Below, piece by piece: positions 22,966 to 30,741 of a stretch of 38,721 bases of DNA (position 1 is its first letter; every line of letters begins with the position of its first letter). The notes below the pieces were generated by a model. The model was not told the origin of the DNA, did not search any database, and was given only the letters and a program-made list of their open reading frames with translations. Origin of the DNA: Candidatus Saccharimonadota bacterium (GTDB lineage: Bacteria; Patescibacteriota; Saccharimonadia; Saccharimonadales; JAGQMS01); the NCBI GenBank assembly GCA_020428535.1, contig JAGQMS010000008.1, positions 1-38,721 of the forward strand. Reading direction: 5' to 3'. The translations under genes and the position numbers were made by a program.

Positions 22966-23541
22966 TTAGTAGTCGATTCCTTTGTTGGCTAAGAATTTAT
23001 CATCGAAGTGATGTCTGATTTTTGTCATGTTCGTAGCGATATCAGTATTATTGATCAGGTTTTCTGGAAAATTTCTCCCAGTCAGGCATAGAGATGTTTT
23101 TTTGTGTTTTTGCTTGATGAGTTTTTCTAATTGCTCGACAGTCAGTAGGCCATCGTGAACCGAATTGTTGATTTCATCGCAAATTACTAAATCATATTCA
23201 CCGCTCTTCACAGCCTTCAGGGCTTCCTTAAAAGTATCTTCTGCAGCTTTTTTGTGCTCATCGTCTGAGACGTCTTTAGCGCTGAGGTCGCCAGCGTTGT
23301 AGAAACCCTTTCCACCCCTGAAGTAGTGCAACTTATCTTGATAAGCTTCTGAGTCTAGCAGTGTTTTGATGAATAATGACTCTCCCGTTTCCCAAGTTTT
23401 GATGAATTGGATAAAGGCTACTTTCATTCCCCTACCCAAAGCTCTTGCCATAAGACCGATCCCAGCTGAGGTTTTTCCCTTACCCTCACCGGTGTAGACA
23501 ACTACCACTGATTCTTTAGTTGAAAAATCTTCGAAACTCAT
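22966..23541 (-). CDS. CobO/BtuR-type ATP:corrinoid adenosyltransferase
   Basis: 191 residues, the normal length. Motifs: VYTGEGKGKTSAGIGLMARALGRG with the P-loop at the N-terminus, AFIQFIKTWETGE, YDLVICDEIN and LTGRNFP. The family transfers the adenosyl group of ATP to cob(I)alamin. No B12-dependent enzyme or transporter is in the window, so the substrate in this organism is open. A TATTAG box lies 6 nt before the ATG. It is divergent from the aquaporin gene. Confidence 0.88.
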   Translation of the reverse strand: MSFEDFSTKESVVVVYTGEGKGKTSAGIGLMARALGRGMKVAFIQFIKTWETGESLFIKTLLDSEAYQDKLHYFRGGKGFYNAGDLSAKDVSDDEHKKAAEDTFKEALKAVKSGEYDLVICDEINNSVHDGLLTVEQLEKLIKQKHKKTSLCLTGRNFPENLINNTDIATNMTKIRHHFDDKFLANKGIDY

Positions 23542-23603
23542 AACTAACTAATAGCGTACGTTTTTGAATTGCACTCAGTCAAGTAGCTATATTGAAGATG
23601 CAC

Positions 23604-23699
23604 TTGCGCATTTTTCAAATTATCCTTATGATAGTTTCATTAGTAACTTCTACGTAACGGGTGTGGAGTACGTAGTCTAAAAGGAGGGTATCTCTCAAG
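23604..23699 (+). promoter_or_regulatory. Promoter and hairpin leader of the aquaporin gene
   Basis: TTGCGC (23604-23609), a 17-nt spacer and TATGAT (23627-23632) make a good promoter. The leader of about 60 nt holds a stem CTACGT/ACGTAG (23650-23655 with 23670-23675) and then AAGGAGGG, the best ribosome site in the window, about 12 nt before the ATG. The hairpin next to the ribosome site could modulate translation. Confidence 0.55.
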
Positions 23700-24470
23700 A
23701 TGTCTACATCAAAACTCGCGCGATTGTTCTCTGAGTTAGTCGGTACTTTTGCGCTAACGGCGGTTGTAATTGCCGTCACAAAAAACTATGGCAACCCATT
23801 GTTTGCCACAATTTCAGCAGCTGCAGCTTATGCAGTACTAACAAGCCTATTTGGGCACGTCAGCGGTGCACAATTTAACCCAGCTTTGACTTTGGGTATG
23901 TTTAGCATGCGAAAAATCAAACTCGTAGAAACAGTTTTGTTTGTCGCGATGCAAGCAGTTGGTGCAGTTTTGGCTTGGAAGCTTTTTGAGTTCCTTAGTC
24001 CTGACCGCTTGATCACTAGTGTTGCGAATGAATTTGACTGGAAGGTCTTAGTAGCTGAACTAGTCGGTGCAGCAGTATTTGGTATGGGTTACGCTGCAGT
24101 ACTTTACCGCAAATTTACTGGCGGTCATGCTGGTGCAACAGTCGGCCTAGCACTTTTCGTTGGTTCAGTTGCTTCAGCAGTTGTAATCATCAATCGTGAA
24201 TTAGTAACCGGTATCCTAAACCCAGCAGTTGCAATCGGCGTAGGTTATCGACCAGATTCACAAAGCTATCTTGCTTACTTCTTTGGCCCAGTAATTGGTG
24301 CGGTAGTGGGTATGAACTTGTACAGAATGTTCTTCTCCAAGGATGTAGAAGTTAAAGCTGCATCAAGTGTTAGGTCATCAACAGTAGCTTCAGTTTCTGC
24401 AAAGAAACCAGCAGCAAAAAAAGCTACAGCCAAGAAGACCACACGTCGAACTACAGCAAAGAAAAAATAG
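23700..24470 (+). CDS. Aquaporin/MIP family channel with lysine-alanine-rich tail
   Basis: 256 residues with six membrane segments in two related halves. Both signature boxes are present: QFNPALTLG in the first half and ILNPAVAIG in the second. It moves water or small neutral solutes across the membrane. The sequence ahead of the second box (GGHAGATVGLAL) is unusual. After the last helix (about residue 210) a roughly 45-residue cytoplasmic tail ends in repeated AKK/TAKK units (KKPAAKKATAKKTTRRTTAKK), resembling histone H1-like tails. The gene has its own promoter and terminator. Confidence 0.9.
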   Translation: MSTSKLARLFSELVGTFALTAVVIAVTKNYGNPLFATISAAAAYAVLTSLFGHVSGAQFNPALTLGMFSMRKIKLVETVLFVAMQAVGAVLAWKLFEFLSPDRLITSVANEFDWKVLVAELVGAAVFGMGYAAVLYRKFTGGHAGATVGLALFVGSVASAVVIINRELVTGILNPAVAIGVGYRPDSQSYLAYFFGPVIGAVVGMNLYRMFFSKDVEVKAASSVRSSTVASVSAKKPAAKKATAKKTTRRTTAKKK

Positions 24471-24493
24471 TAAGTTTAGCTAACTAATTATTT

Positions 24494-24528
24494 AATACCA
24501 CCCTCGATTAAGCGGGTGGTATTTATTT
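24494..24528 (+). terminator. Rho-independent terminator of the aquaporin gene
   Basis: A perfect 10-bp stem AATACCACCC (24494-24503) with GGGTGGTATT (24514-24523), a 10-nt loop and a following TATTTT. Confidence 0.88.
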
Positions 24529-24578
24529 TGAAGTCAGAGTATCCTAGTGCTTAAGGTAATTAACGTTGGAGTAAGGGT

Positions 24579-25040
24579 GTGGCTAAAGTTATAGATCATA
24601 ATCATTCTAGATTGAAATCTACTCTGCAAACATTTGGGATTTTGATAACTGTAGTAATTGTCGGTGGCGGTTTTTGGCTTGGATCTAAAGTTTATCTTTC
24701 TAGAAAAACTGATGCAAAGATAACTGAAGCCACTAAAGAATGCCCCGCCAACACACCTACCACCAATCACTTGTGGCTGATAAGTGGTAATGAATTCCAG
24801 CCTACATCAATGTCTATACCAAGATGTGACACAGTTACGGTGCTAAACAAAGACGACAGGACTCGCTATATCGCATTTGGTGAACATGATAGTCATATCG
24901 AATATGATGGCCTAGACGAGCAAATCCTGCATGCTGGCCAATCTTTTAATTTTGTTGCTATTGAGCTTGGTTCATATAAGATTCACGATCATCTTGATGA
25001 TCGTGTGGAATCACTACTAGTTGTTTATGAGAAAAATTAG
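24579..25040 (+). CDS. Membrane-anchored cupredoxin-like protein without the copper cysteine
   Basis: 153 residues from GTG with GGAG 8 nt upstream. One membrane segment (about 18-38) leads to an outside domain with cupredoxin pattern: GNEFQPTSMSIPRCDTVTVLN, then GEHDSH, HAGQSFNF and GSYKIHDHLDD. In blue-copper proteins the last region is Y-x-x-C-x-x-H-x-x-M; here the Cys is absent and His and Asp occur instead. It may bind copper differently or not at all. It is 49 nt before cyoA, so it probably serves the oxidase, for example in copper supply (inference). Confidence 0.72.
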   Translation: MAKVIDHNHSRLKSTLQTFGILITVVIVGGGFWLGSKVYLSRKTDAKITEATKECPANTPTTNHLWLISGNEFQPTSMSIPRCDTVTVLNKDDRTRYIAFGEHDSHIEYDGLDEQILHAGQSFNFVAIELGSYKIHDHLDDRVESLLVVYEKN

Positions 25041-25089
25041 TTTCTATGCTTAAGCTAAAAGTGCTATATTATCAACAAGTCAAGACGGG

Positions 25090-26088
25090 GTGTTTAAAGT
25101 GAAGAAATTGTTTCAGAAACTAGCGAAAGATTACTACTGGAGAGCAAACAACTTCGGTAAAAAACTAGTTCGAGCTGAAGAATCAACACCAAAATCGGTT
25201 AAATTAATTGGCTTGGTCACAATTTTTGTCGCTACGGCAATTGGGTTAGCTTGGTATCTAAAAGGAAAGAATGTCGCAGTTTTTCAGCCAACCGGGACTA
25301 TAGGTGAACAACAACTGAGAATTATTTATATAGCTTTAATTTTGAGTGCCATTGTTGTGATACCCGTATTCATAATGGCTATAAGTTTTTATGTCAACTT
25401 TAGAGAAGACAATAAAAAATCTACTTACAAGCCGAATTGGGATCACTCCAAATCAATCGAAACGGTCTGGTGGGCCTTACCTATCGTTCTGATAGGTGTG
25501 CTCTCGGTAATCACCTGGAATAGTTCGCATCAACTTGATCCATTTAAATCGATAGCTAGCGCAGAAAGTACTTTGAAAATTCAAGTAGTTTCGCTGGATT
25601 GGAAATGGTTGTTTATATATCCAGAACAAAAAGTTGCTACCGTTAACTATGCCTATATTCCGGTCAATACACCCGTTGATTTTCAGATTACTTCTGACGC
25701 ACCTATGAATTCATTCTGGATTCCTCAATTAGGAAGCCAGGTTTACGCCATGAGTGGAATGGTAACCCACCTTAACTCCGAAGCAACGAGCGAAGGGGTA
25801 TTTACTGGTTCAGCCGCCAATATAACTGGCGAAGGATTTGCGGGGATGAATTTTAAAATTAATGTTGTCGGTTCTAGCGCATTTTCCGACTGGGTAGAGA
25901 GTGCAAAATCTTCACCATTTGCTCTTGATTGGGATTCGTATCAAAAATTAGCCATGCCTTCAAAAAATGTGCCCGATACTACTATGACTTTAGCTGATGG
26001 TTCAGTCTTTGATCTTGCGGTGATGAAGTACATGAACCCGGGTCTGCAATTAGAAAGCTTTAATTCTACATCGGGTGGAACATATTGA
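25090..26088 (+). CDS. cyoA: Cytochrome bo3 quinol oxidase subunit II
   Basis: 332 residues from GTG; a second GTG three codons on is better spaced from GGGG and may be the real start. An extra N-terminal membrane segment (about 40-58) is followed by the usual two (about 75-105 and 132-155) and the periplasmic cupredoxin-fold domain. MNSFWIPQLGSQVYAMSGM and FAGMNFKINVVG match CyoA. The CuA cysteines of cytochrome c oxidases are absent, so quinol is the donor. The E. coli lipobox cysteine is also missing, and the extra helix probably replaces the lipid anchor. First gene of cyoABCDE. Confidence 0.94.
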   Translation: MFKVKKLFQKLAKDYYWRANNFGKKLVRAEESTPKSVKLIGLVTIFVATAIGLAWYLKGKNVAVFQPTGTIGEQQLRIIYIALILSAIVVIPVFIMAISFYVNFREDNKKSTYKPNWDHSKSIETVWWALPIVLIGVLSVITWNSSHQLDPFKSIASAESTLKIQVVSLDWKWLFIYPEQKVATVNYAYIPVNTPVDFQITSDAPMNSFWIPQLGSQVYAMSGMVTHLNSEATSEGVFTGSAANITGEGFAGMNFKINVVGSSAFSDWVESAKSSPFALDWDSYQKLAMPSKNVPDTTMTLADGSVFDLAVMKYMNPGLQLESFNSTSGGTY

Positions 26089-28049
26089 TGTTTGGCCGTC
26101 TGACCGTCGAGGCTTTTAAACATGACTTCGTAGCAATGGGCGGAGCATTGACTATGGTGCTAGTCGCATTTGGGATTGTTGCCGCCCTCACTTATTACAA
26201 AAAATGGGGTTGGCTTTGGCGAGAATGGCTGACTACTACCGATCATAAAAAAATCGGCAAAATGTATTTGTATGCTTCCATTGTGATGCTTCTAAAAGGT
26301 GTTGCCGATGCTGGTATGCTACGAGCTCAACAAGCCTTGGCGTCTGGTGCAGGCAACGGCTATCTCAGCTCTGAGCATTTTCAACAGATCTTTTCTGCTC
26401 ACGGAACTACAATGATTTTCTTTGTGGCAATGGGGCTGATGTTTGCACTTATAAACTTTGTTTTACCTCTCCAAATTGGCGCGAGAGACGTTGCTTTTCC
26501 TTTCATGAACGCCGTAAGTTTTTGGCTATTTGTAGCTGGAGCGTTGCTGGTTAATACGTCTCTTGTAATTGGCGAATTTGGTGCAGCTGGTTGGCTAGCG
26601 TACCCGCCACTTTCAGAACTAGCCTATTCCCCCGGCCCGGGGATAGATTATTGGCTTTGGAGTATTCAGATTGCTGGAATAGGAAGCTTACTTTCAGGGA
26701 TAAATTTCACTACTACAATTTTGAAATTGCGCGCTAAGGGTATGACCATGATGAAAATGCCGGTATTTGTCTGGAGTGTGTTGGGTTCAATGCTTCTTGT
26801 GATCGCTACATTCCCCATTTTAACTGCCACGCTTCTAATGCTATCGCTTGATCGACTTGCCGGGATGCACTTCTTTACTTCGGCATTCGGCGGCGACCCA
26901 ATGATGTATATAAATCTGATTTGGGCGTGGGGTCACCCCGAAGTCTATATTCTGATTTTGCCAGCTTTCGGAATCTTTTCAGAAGTGGTAGCAACATTTT
27001 CTAGAAAACGACTTTTTGGGTACACTTCAATGGTTTGGGCAATTGGCGTTATCACAGTTCTTTCTTTCACAGTCTGGCTTCACCACTTCTTTACCATGGG
27101 AGCGGGAGGTAATGTTAATGCTGTTTTTGGAATTATGACAATGATTATCTCGGTGCCAACAGGCGTTAAAGTATTCAACTGGCTTTTTACTATGTATAAG
27201 GGCCGGATCTCGCGTATGACACCAATGCTGTGGTTCATGGGTTTTCTGCTGTCTTTCACAATCGGTGGAGTTACTGGTGTCTTGATGGCAGTACCGGCAA
27301 TCGATTTTCAGGTTCACAATAGCCTATTCTTAGTCGCCCACTTCCACAATATGGTTATCGGCGGTGTGGTATTTGGTTATTTCTGCGGGCTTATTTATTG
27401 GTTCCCAAAAGTCTTTGGCTACAAACTCAACGAAAAACTTGGTAGATATGCCTATTGGTTTTGGATCTTAGGCTTCTTCTTCGCATTTGCGCCTCTCTAT
27501 GTTCTCGGAATTATGGGTGCTACTCGGCGTCTTGATCACTACGACGCTTCGATGGGCTGGCAGCAGCTATTCATCGTTGCAGCGGGTGGTGTCGGGTTGA
27601 TACTTGTTGGAGTTTTACTACAAGTTTTGCAAGTAGTCGTTAGCATCGTAAACCGCAGGAAAAACCTCGACAAAACTGGTGATGCTTGGGGCGGACGAAC
27701 ACTTGAATGGTCTATCCCTTCCCCTGCCCCAATTTATAATTTTGCTGTGTTACCAGTTGTCAAAAGTAGAGATGATTTTTGGCGAATGAAAGAAGAAGGT
27801 ACTACGGTGAAACCAAAATATGAAGACATTTTGGTTCCTAAAAATTCTGGTAAAAGTTTCGTGATCGGAGCCGCAGCCTTTATGTTCGCTTTTGGTTTGA
27901 TTTGGCATATGTGGTGGCTAGCCTGCCTTACAGCCGTGGTAGCAATTGTTGTTTTGACTGTAAGATTATCAGACGATGAAACAGAGTATGTAATAACCGC
28001 CAAAGAAGTCGAGCGTATAGAAAAATCTCGGAGGCCCCATGCAGCATAA
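26088..28049 (+). CDS. cyoB: Cytochrome bo3 quinol oxidase subunit I
   Basis: 653 residues starting at the ATG overlapping the cyoA stop (TGATG). A heme-copper oxidase core with about 15 helices. WGHPEVYILILP holds the CuB His, the crosslinked Tyr and the Glu of the D channel. WLHHFFTMG carries the CuB His pair and LVAHFHNMVIGG the heme histidines. IGARDVAFPF has the D-channel Asp. It reduces O2 to water and pumps protons. Of the quinone-site residues known from E. coli, Asp75 and His98 are kept (VADAG, EHFQQIFSAH) but Arg71 is Lys70 here (MLLKGVADAG). Length and sequence are otherwise very close to E. coli. Confidence 0.97.
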   Translation: MFGRLTVEAFKHDFVAMGGALTMVLVAFGIVAALTYYKKWGWLWREWLTTTDHKKIGKMYLYASIVMLLKGVADAGMLRAQQALASGAGNGYLSSEHFQQIFSAHGTTMIFFVAMGLMFALINFVLPLQIGARDVAFPFMNAVSFWLFVAGALLVNTSLVIGEFGAAGWLAYPPLSELAYSPGPGIDYWLWSIQIAGIGSLLSGINFTTTILKLRAKGMTMMKMPVFVWSVLGSMLLVIATFPILTATLLMLSLDRLAGMHFFTSAFGGDPMMYINLIWAWGHPEVYILILPAFGIFSEVVATFSRKRLFGYTSMVWAIGVITVLSFTVWLHHFFTMGAGGNVNAVFGIMTMIISVPTGVKVFNWLFTMYKGRISRMTPMLWFMGFLLSFTIGGVTGVLMAVPAIDFQVHNSLFLVAHFHNMVIGGVVFGYFCGLIYWFPKVFGYKLNEKLGRYAYWFWILGFFFAFAPLYVLGIMGATRRLDHYDASMGWQQLFIVAAGGVGLILVGVLLQVLQVVVSIVNRRKNLDKTGDAWGGRTLEWSIPSPAPIYNFAVLPVVKSRDDFWRMKEEGTTVKPKYEDILVPKNSGKSFVIGAAAFMFAFGLIWHMWWLACLTAVVAIVVLTVRLSDDETEYVITAKEVERIEKSRRPHAA

Positions 28050-28611
28050 AATTCATGATGCGCAAAAGAATTCGTTAGGTTTTTGGATTTATCTTATGAG
28101 TGACTGTATGCTATTTGCAACCCTATTTGCTGCGTTCGCCGTGCTTAGAAACAACACCTTTGGTGATGTGAGTTTGGGTTCTCTAGTCAATGGTGGCTAC
28201 GTTTTAACTCAAACAATCTTACTACTTTTTAGTAGCTATACCGCCAGTGTCGCTGTCTCGAATATTGTGACTGGCTCTCTCAAAAAAGTTATATTCTGGC
28301 TGTCTGCTACGATGGCTCTCGGAATTTCATTCTTGGTGATGGAGATTAACGAATTCACACAGCTAGTCCATGAAGGGCACGGATGGCAAGCCAATGCCGC
28401 GATGTCCTCATTCTTCACATTAGTCGGTACTCATGGTTTGCACATCGCTGTTGGTTTGATTTGGGCGGGAACGCTTGTATGGCTTGCTAATCGGCGCGGC
28501 TTAGCAAAAGTAGAAAATAAGCTGAAGTTATTCAGTATGTATTGGCACTTTTTGGATGTAGTTTGGATCTGTATTTTTACCGTCGTATACCTTAGGGGGT
28601 TAATGTCATGA
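28039..28611 (+). CDS. cyoC: Cytochrome bo3 quinol oxidase subunit III
   Basis: 190 residues with five membrane helices. LGFWIYLMSDCMLFATLFAAF at the start and HGLHIAVGLIWAG and YWHFLDVVWICIFTVVYL at the end are typical. It stabilises the core subunit. It starts inside the end of cyoB (11-bp overlap) with GGAGG just upstream, and overlaps cyoD by ATGA. Confidence 0.95.
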   Translation: MQHKIHDAQKNSLGFWIYLMSDCMLFATLFAAFAVLRNNTFGDVSLGSLVNGGYVLTQTILLLFSSYTASVAVSNIVTGSLKKVIFWLSATMALGISFLVMEINEFTQLVHEGHGWQANAAMSSFFTLVGTHGLHIAVGLIWAGTLVWLANRRGLAKVENKLKLFSMYWHFLDVVWICIFTVVYLRGLMS

Positions 28612-28961
28612 TTGCTCCGAAACCAAATTTGCGAAACTCAAATATCGGGTTAGTTACCTCCTTGGTTCTGACTTTGACGGCCTATGTTTTTGTCGTCGAA
28701 AAATATCTTAGCGGTTGGCTGTTGACTGGGTTTATAGCTGTCTTGGCAATATTACAGCTATTTGTCCAATTCAGATTCTTCTTGCATATTGGTGAAAAAA
28801 TTTCTGAAAAAGCGAAAACAAAATTCCTAATGTTTAGTATTTTATGTGTGTCGATAATTGTTTTTGGTTCGATCTGGATCATGAATAACCTCAACTACAA
28901 TATGATGCATAACCCTGAATCAGTGCAAAATATTATAGATGATGAACTCATACATCACTAA
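28608..28961 (+). CDS. cyoD: Cytochrome bo3 quinol oxidase subunit IV
   Basis: 117 residues with three membrane helices (about 14-32, 38-56 and 76-95); LQLFVQFRFFLHIGE and FGSIWIMNNLNYNMM match CyoD. It assists assembly of the CuB centre in E. coli. ATGA overlap with cyoC; its 3' end overlaps cyoE by about 20 bp. Confidence 0.92.
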   Translation: MIAPKPNLRNSNIGLVTSLVLTLTAYVFVVEKYLSGWLLTGFIAVLAILQLFVQFRFFLHIGEKISEKAKTKFLMFSILCVSIIVFGSIWIMNNLNYNMMHNPESVQNIIDDELIHH

Positions 28962-29805
28962 AATTTCTAATTTCTATCGCCTGGCAAAACCAGGGATAAT
29001 ACGGGGCAATGCTATAACCCTTGTTGCTGGCTATATTTTTGCTTCAAGAGGAATATTTTCATTTGCTATCATGCTTTGGTTGGTACTGGGTTCGTCTATG
29101 ATCATCGGCTCTTCTTGCGTGATTAATAACATATTCGACTCTTCAATAGACGGTAAAATGGAGCGCACCAAAATGCGTGAAATGGTTAATAAAATCATTA
29201 GTATTCGTTCTGCTTGGATCTATGCCGTTGTATTGTTGCTGATCGGGGGCGTTCTACTTCTCTACTTTACAAACTTTTATACTTTTTTGCTTGGCATTGC
29301 GGCTTGGGCTCTATATGCTTTTGTCTACACCTATTCAAAACGCAAAACTCCCTACTCAACATTGATCGGCACCGTGCCAGGGGCAATTCCGCCACTTGCA
29401 GGTTATGTTGCAGCTCGTAATGTATTCGATGCTTCGGGATTAATATTGTTTCTCATTTTGGTATGCTGGCAAATGCCCCACTTTTTGGCGATTGCACTTC
29501 GTCGGATTGACGAATACCGTTCGGCAAAGATTCCGGTGCTCCCCATTGCTAAAGGCATAGAGAGAACAGTTTTAGAATCTAGGATCTTCTTAGTTCTTTT
29601 TGGACTTTTTTGTATCGTACTTGGTCTCCAGACGAATTTAGGTTTTTGGTATTTAATATCTGTCTCTGGCATATTCCTTTATTGGTTGGTCATTGGATTT
29701 GGCGATTCCAAAATAAAGCAATGGCCAAAAAAGCTTTTCTTTAGTTCGCTAGTTACGCTTCTGCTTTTTGATATTGTAATAAGTATTTGGCGAGCACCTT
29801 TATGA
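28939..29805 (+). CDS. cyoE: Protoheme IX farnesyltransferase (heme O synthase)
   Basis: 288 residues of the UbiA prenyltransferase superfamily with about nine helices. It converts heme B and farnesyl diphosphate to heme O for the oxidase. INNIFDSSIDGKMERTKMR holds the N-x3-D-x3-D prenyl-diphosphate site, YTYSKRKTPYSTLIGT and IPPLAGYVA follow, and RIDEYRSAKIPVLP is the second Asp region. Two Met codons in a row open the frame (28939 and 28942). No heme B synthesis gene is in the window. Confidence 0.95.
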   Translation: MMNSYITKISNFYRLAKPGIIRGNAITLVAGYIFASRGIFSFAIMLWLVLGSSMIIGSSCVINNIFDSSIDGKMERTKMREMVNKIISIRSAWIYAVVLLLIGGVLLLYFTNFYTFLLGIAAWALYAFVYTYSKRKTPYSTLIGTVPGAIPPLAGYVAARNVFDASGLILFLILVCWQMPHFLAIALRRIDEYRSAKIPVLPIAKGIERTVLESRIFLVLFGLFCIVLGLQTNLGFWYLISVSGIFLYWLVIGFGDSKIKQWPKKLFFSSLVTLLLFDIVISIWRAPL

Positions 29806-30371
29806 GAATTCTTTTAATTGGTGCAAATGGTCGAACGGGCATGCGCTTGAAGGCGATTAATAAAGATCATCAACTAGTCGACTTTATTGGTGATTTTAGA
29901 GATGGTGATACCGTCGAAAAATTTTTGCCAAATATAGATGCGGTGCTTTGTGTCGTTGGTCACGTGAAAGGATCATCCAAGAATGTTCAATCAGAAGGTA
30001 TTAATACGCTAATAAGTAAAATGCAAAAGTTTGGCATCGGTCGAATTGTTATGCTAACTGGTACGGGTGTTAGATTGCCGGGAGACAAAATTACGTTAAT
30101 TGACAGAGTCTTAAATTTTGGTGTGAAGCTCGTTGACCCAAATCGTGTATCGGACGGCATAGAATCAACTAAAATACTTACGAACTCGAAACTTGAATAT
30201 ACCGTTCTGAGAGTTTTGAAGCTTACTAATGGAAAACCAAAATTGAATTGGAAGTTGAGTGAAAATGGGCCGACAATCTCATTTGTGTCTCGTGATTCTG
30301 TCGCACTAGCACTTTTTGAATGCCTCGATAAAAGGTATTCACGTCAGTGCCCCATGATGACTAGAAAATGA
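29802..30371 (+). CDS. NAD(P)-binding Rossmann protein, NmrA/atypical SDR type
   Basis: 189 residues from the ATG that overlaps the cyoE stop (ATGA), so it belongs to the cyo operon. MRILLIGANGRTGMRL is the dinucleotide-binding loop of atypical short-chain reductases. VLCVVGHVKGSS and RIVMLTGTGVRLPG follow in the usual order. The Tyr-x3-Lys catalytic pair of classical SDRs is not seen. It may be a redox sensor or reductase; link to the oxidase is by position only. It ends 1 nt from the convergent zincin gene. Confidence 0.8.
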   Translation: MRILLIGANGRTGMRLKAINKDHQLVDFIGDFRDGDTVEKFLPNIDAVLCVVGHVKGSSKNVQSEGINTLISKMQKFGIGRIVMLTGTGVRLPGDKITLIDRVLNFGVKLVDPNRVSDGIESTKILTNSKLEYTVLRVLKLTNGKPKLNWKLSENGPTISFVSRDSVALALFECLDKRYSRQCPMMTRK

Positions 30372-30372
30372 A

Positions 30373-30741
30373 CTAATCGTTTTGCAGACGATGAATATCG
30401 TCGTGGTCTAGGCCGTAATGATGGGCGATTTCATGCCAGAGTGTTCGTTTAGTATTGGCTTTTAGCTCGCCTAAATCTCGGCTGGCCAATAAGATTGGGT
30501 TTTTGAAGATTGTGATTTTGTCTGGCAAAACCATGTTGTAACCTGCTCCACGCTTTGTCTGCGGGATCCCCTCATAAAGTCCATAGAGTGTTTGATCACA
30601 GCGAAGATTCTGTTTTTGTCTCTGCTCCTGTGTCGGTTCATCGGCAATCACAATAGCTACGTTTTTGAGGTTATCAATATATTCTGAGGGTAGCTCATTC
30701 ATGACTTCAGAAATAATTTGGTCAAATTGTTCGTCGCTCAC
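30373..30741 (-). CDS. Zincin-like metallopeptidase-fold protein
   Basis: 122 residues from GTG, which overlaps the AlkD stop (GTGA). The zinc motif HEIAHHYGLDHDDI near the C-terminus has the HExxH-x5-D form of the short bacterial zincin family PF06262. DKITIFKNPILL and RTLWHEIAHH fit it. Activity of this family is poorly known. Coupled to an AlkD-like repair gene, which may be coincidence. Confidence 0.85.
   Translation of the reverse strand: MSDEQFDQIISEVMNELPSEYIDNLKNVAIVIADEPTQEQRQKQNLRCDQTLYGLYEGIPQTKRGAGYNMVLPDKITIFKNPILLASRDLGELKANTKRTLWHEIAHHYGLDHDDIHRLQND

Noticed and set aside
25090-26088. Cytochrome c oxidase subunit II with CuA
   Set aside because: The CuA cysteine and histidine ligands are absent, and the sequence follows the quinol oxidase subunit CyoA.
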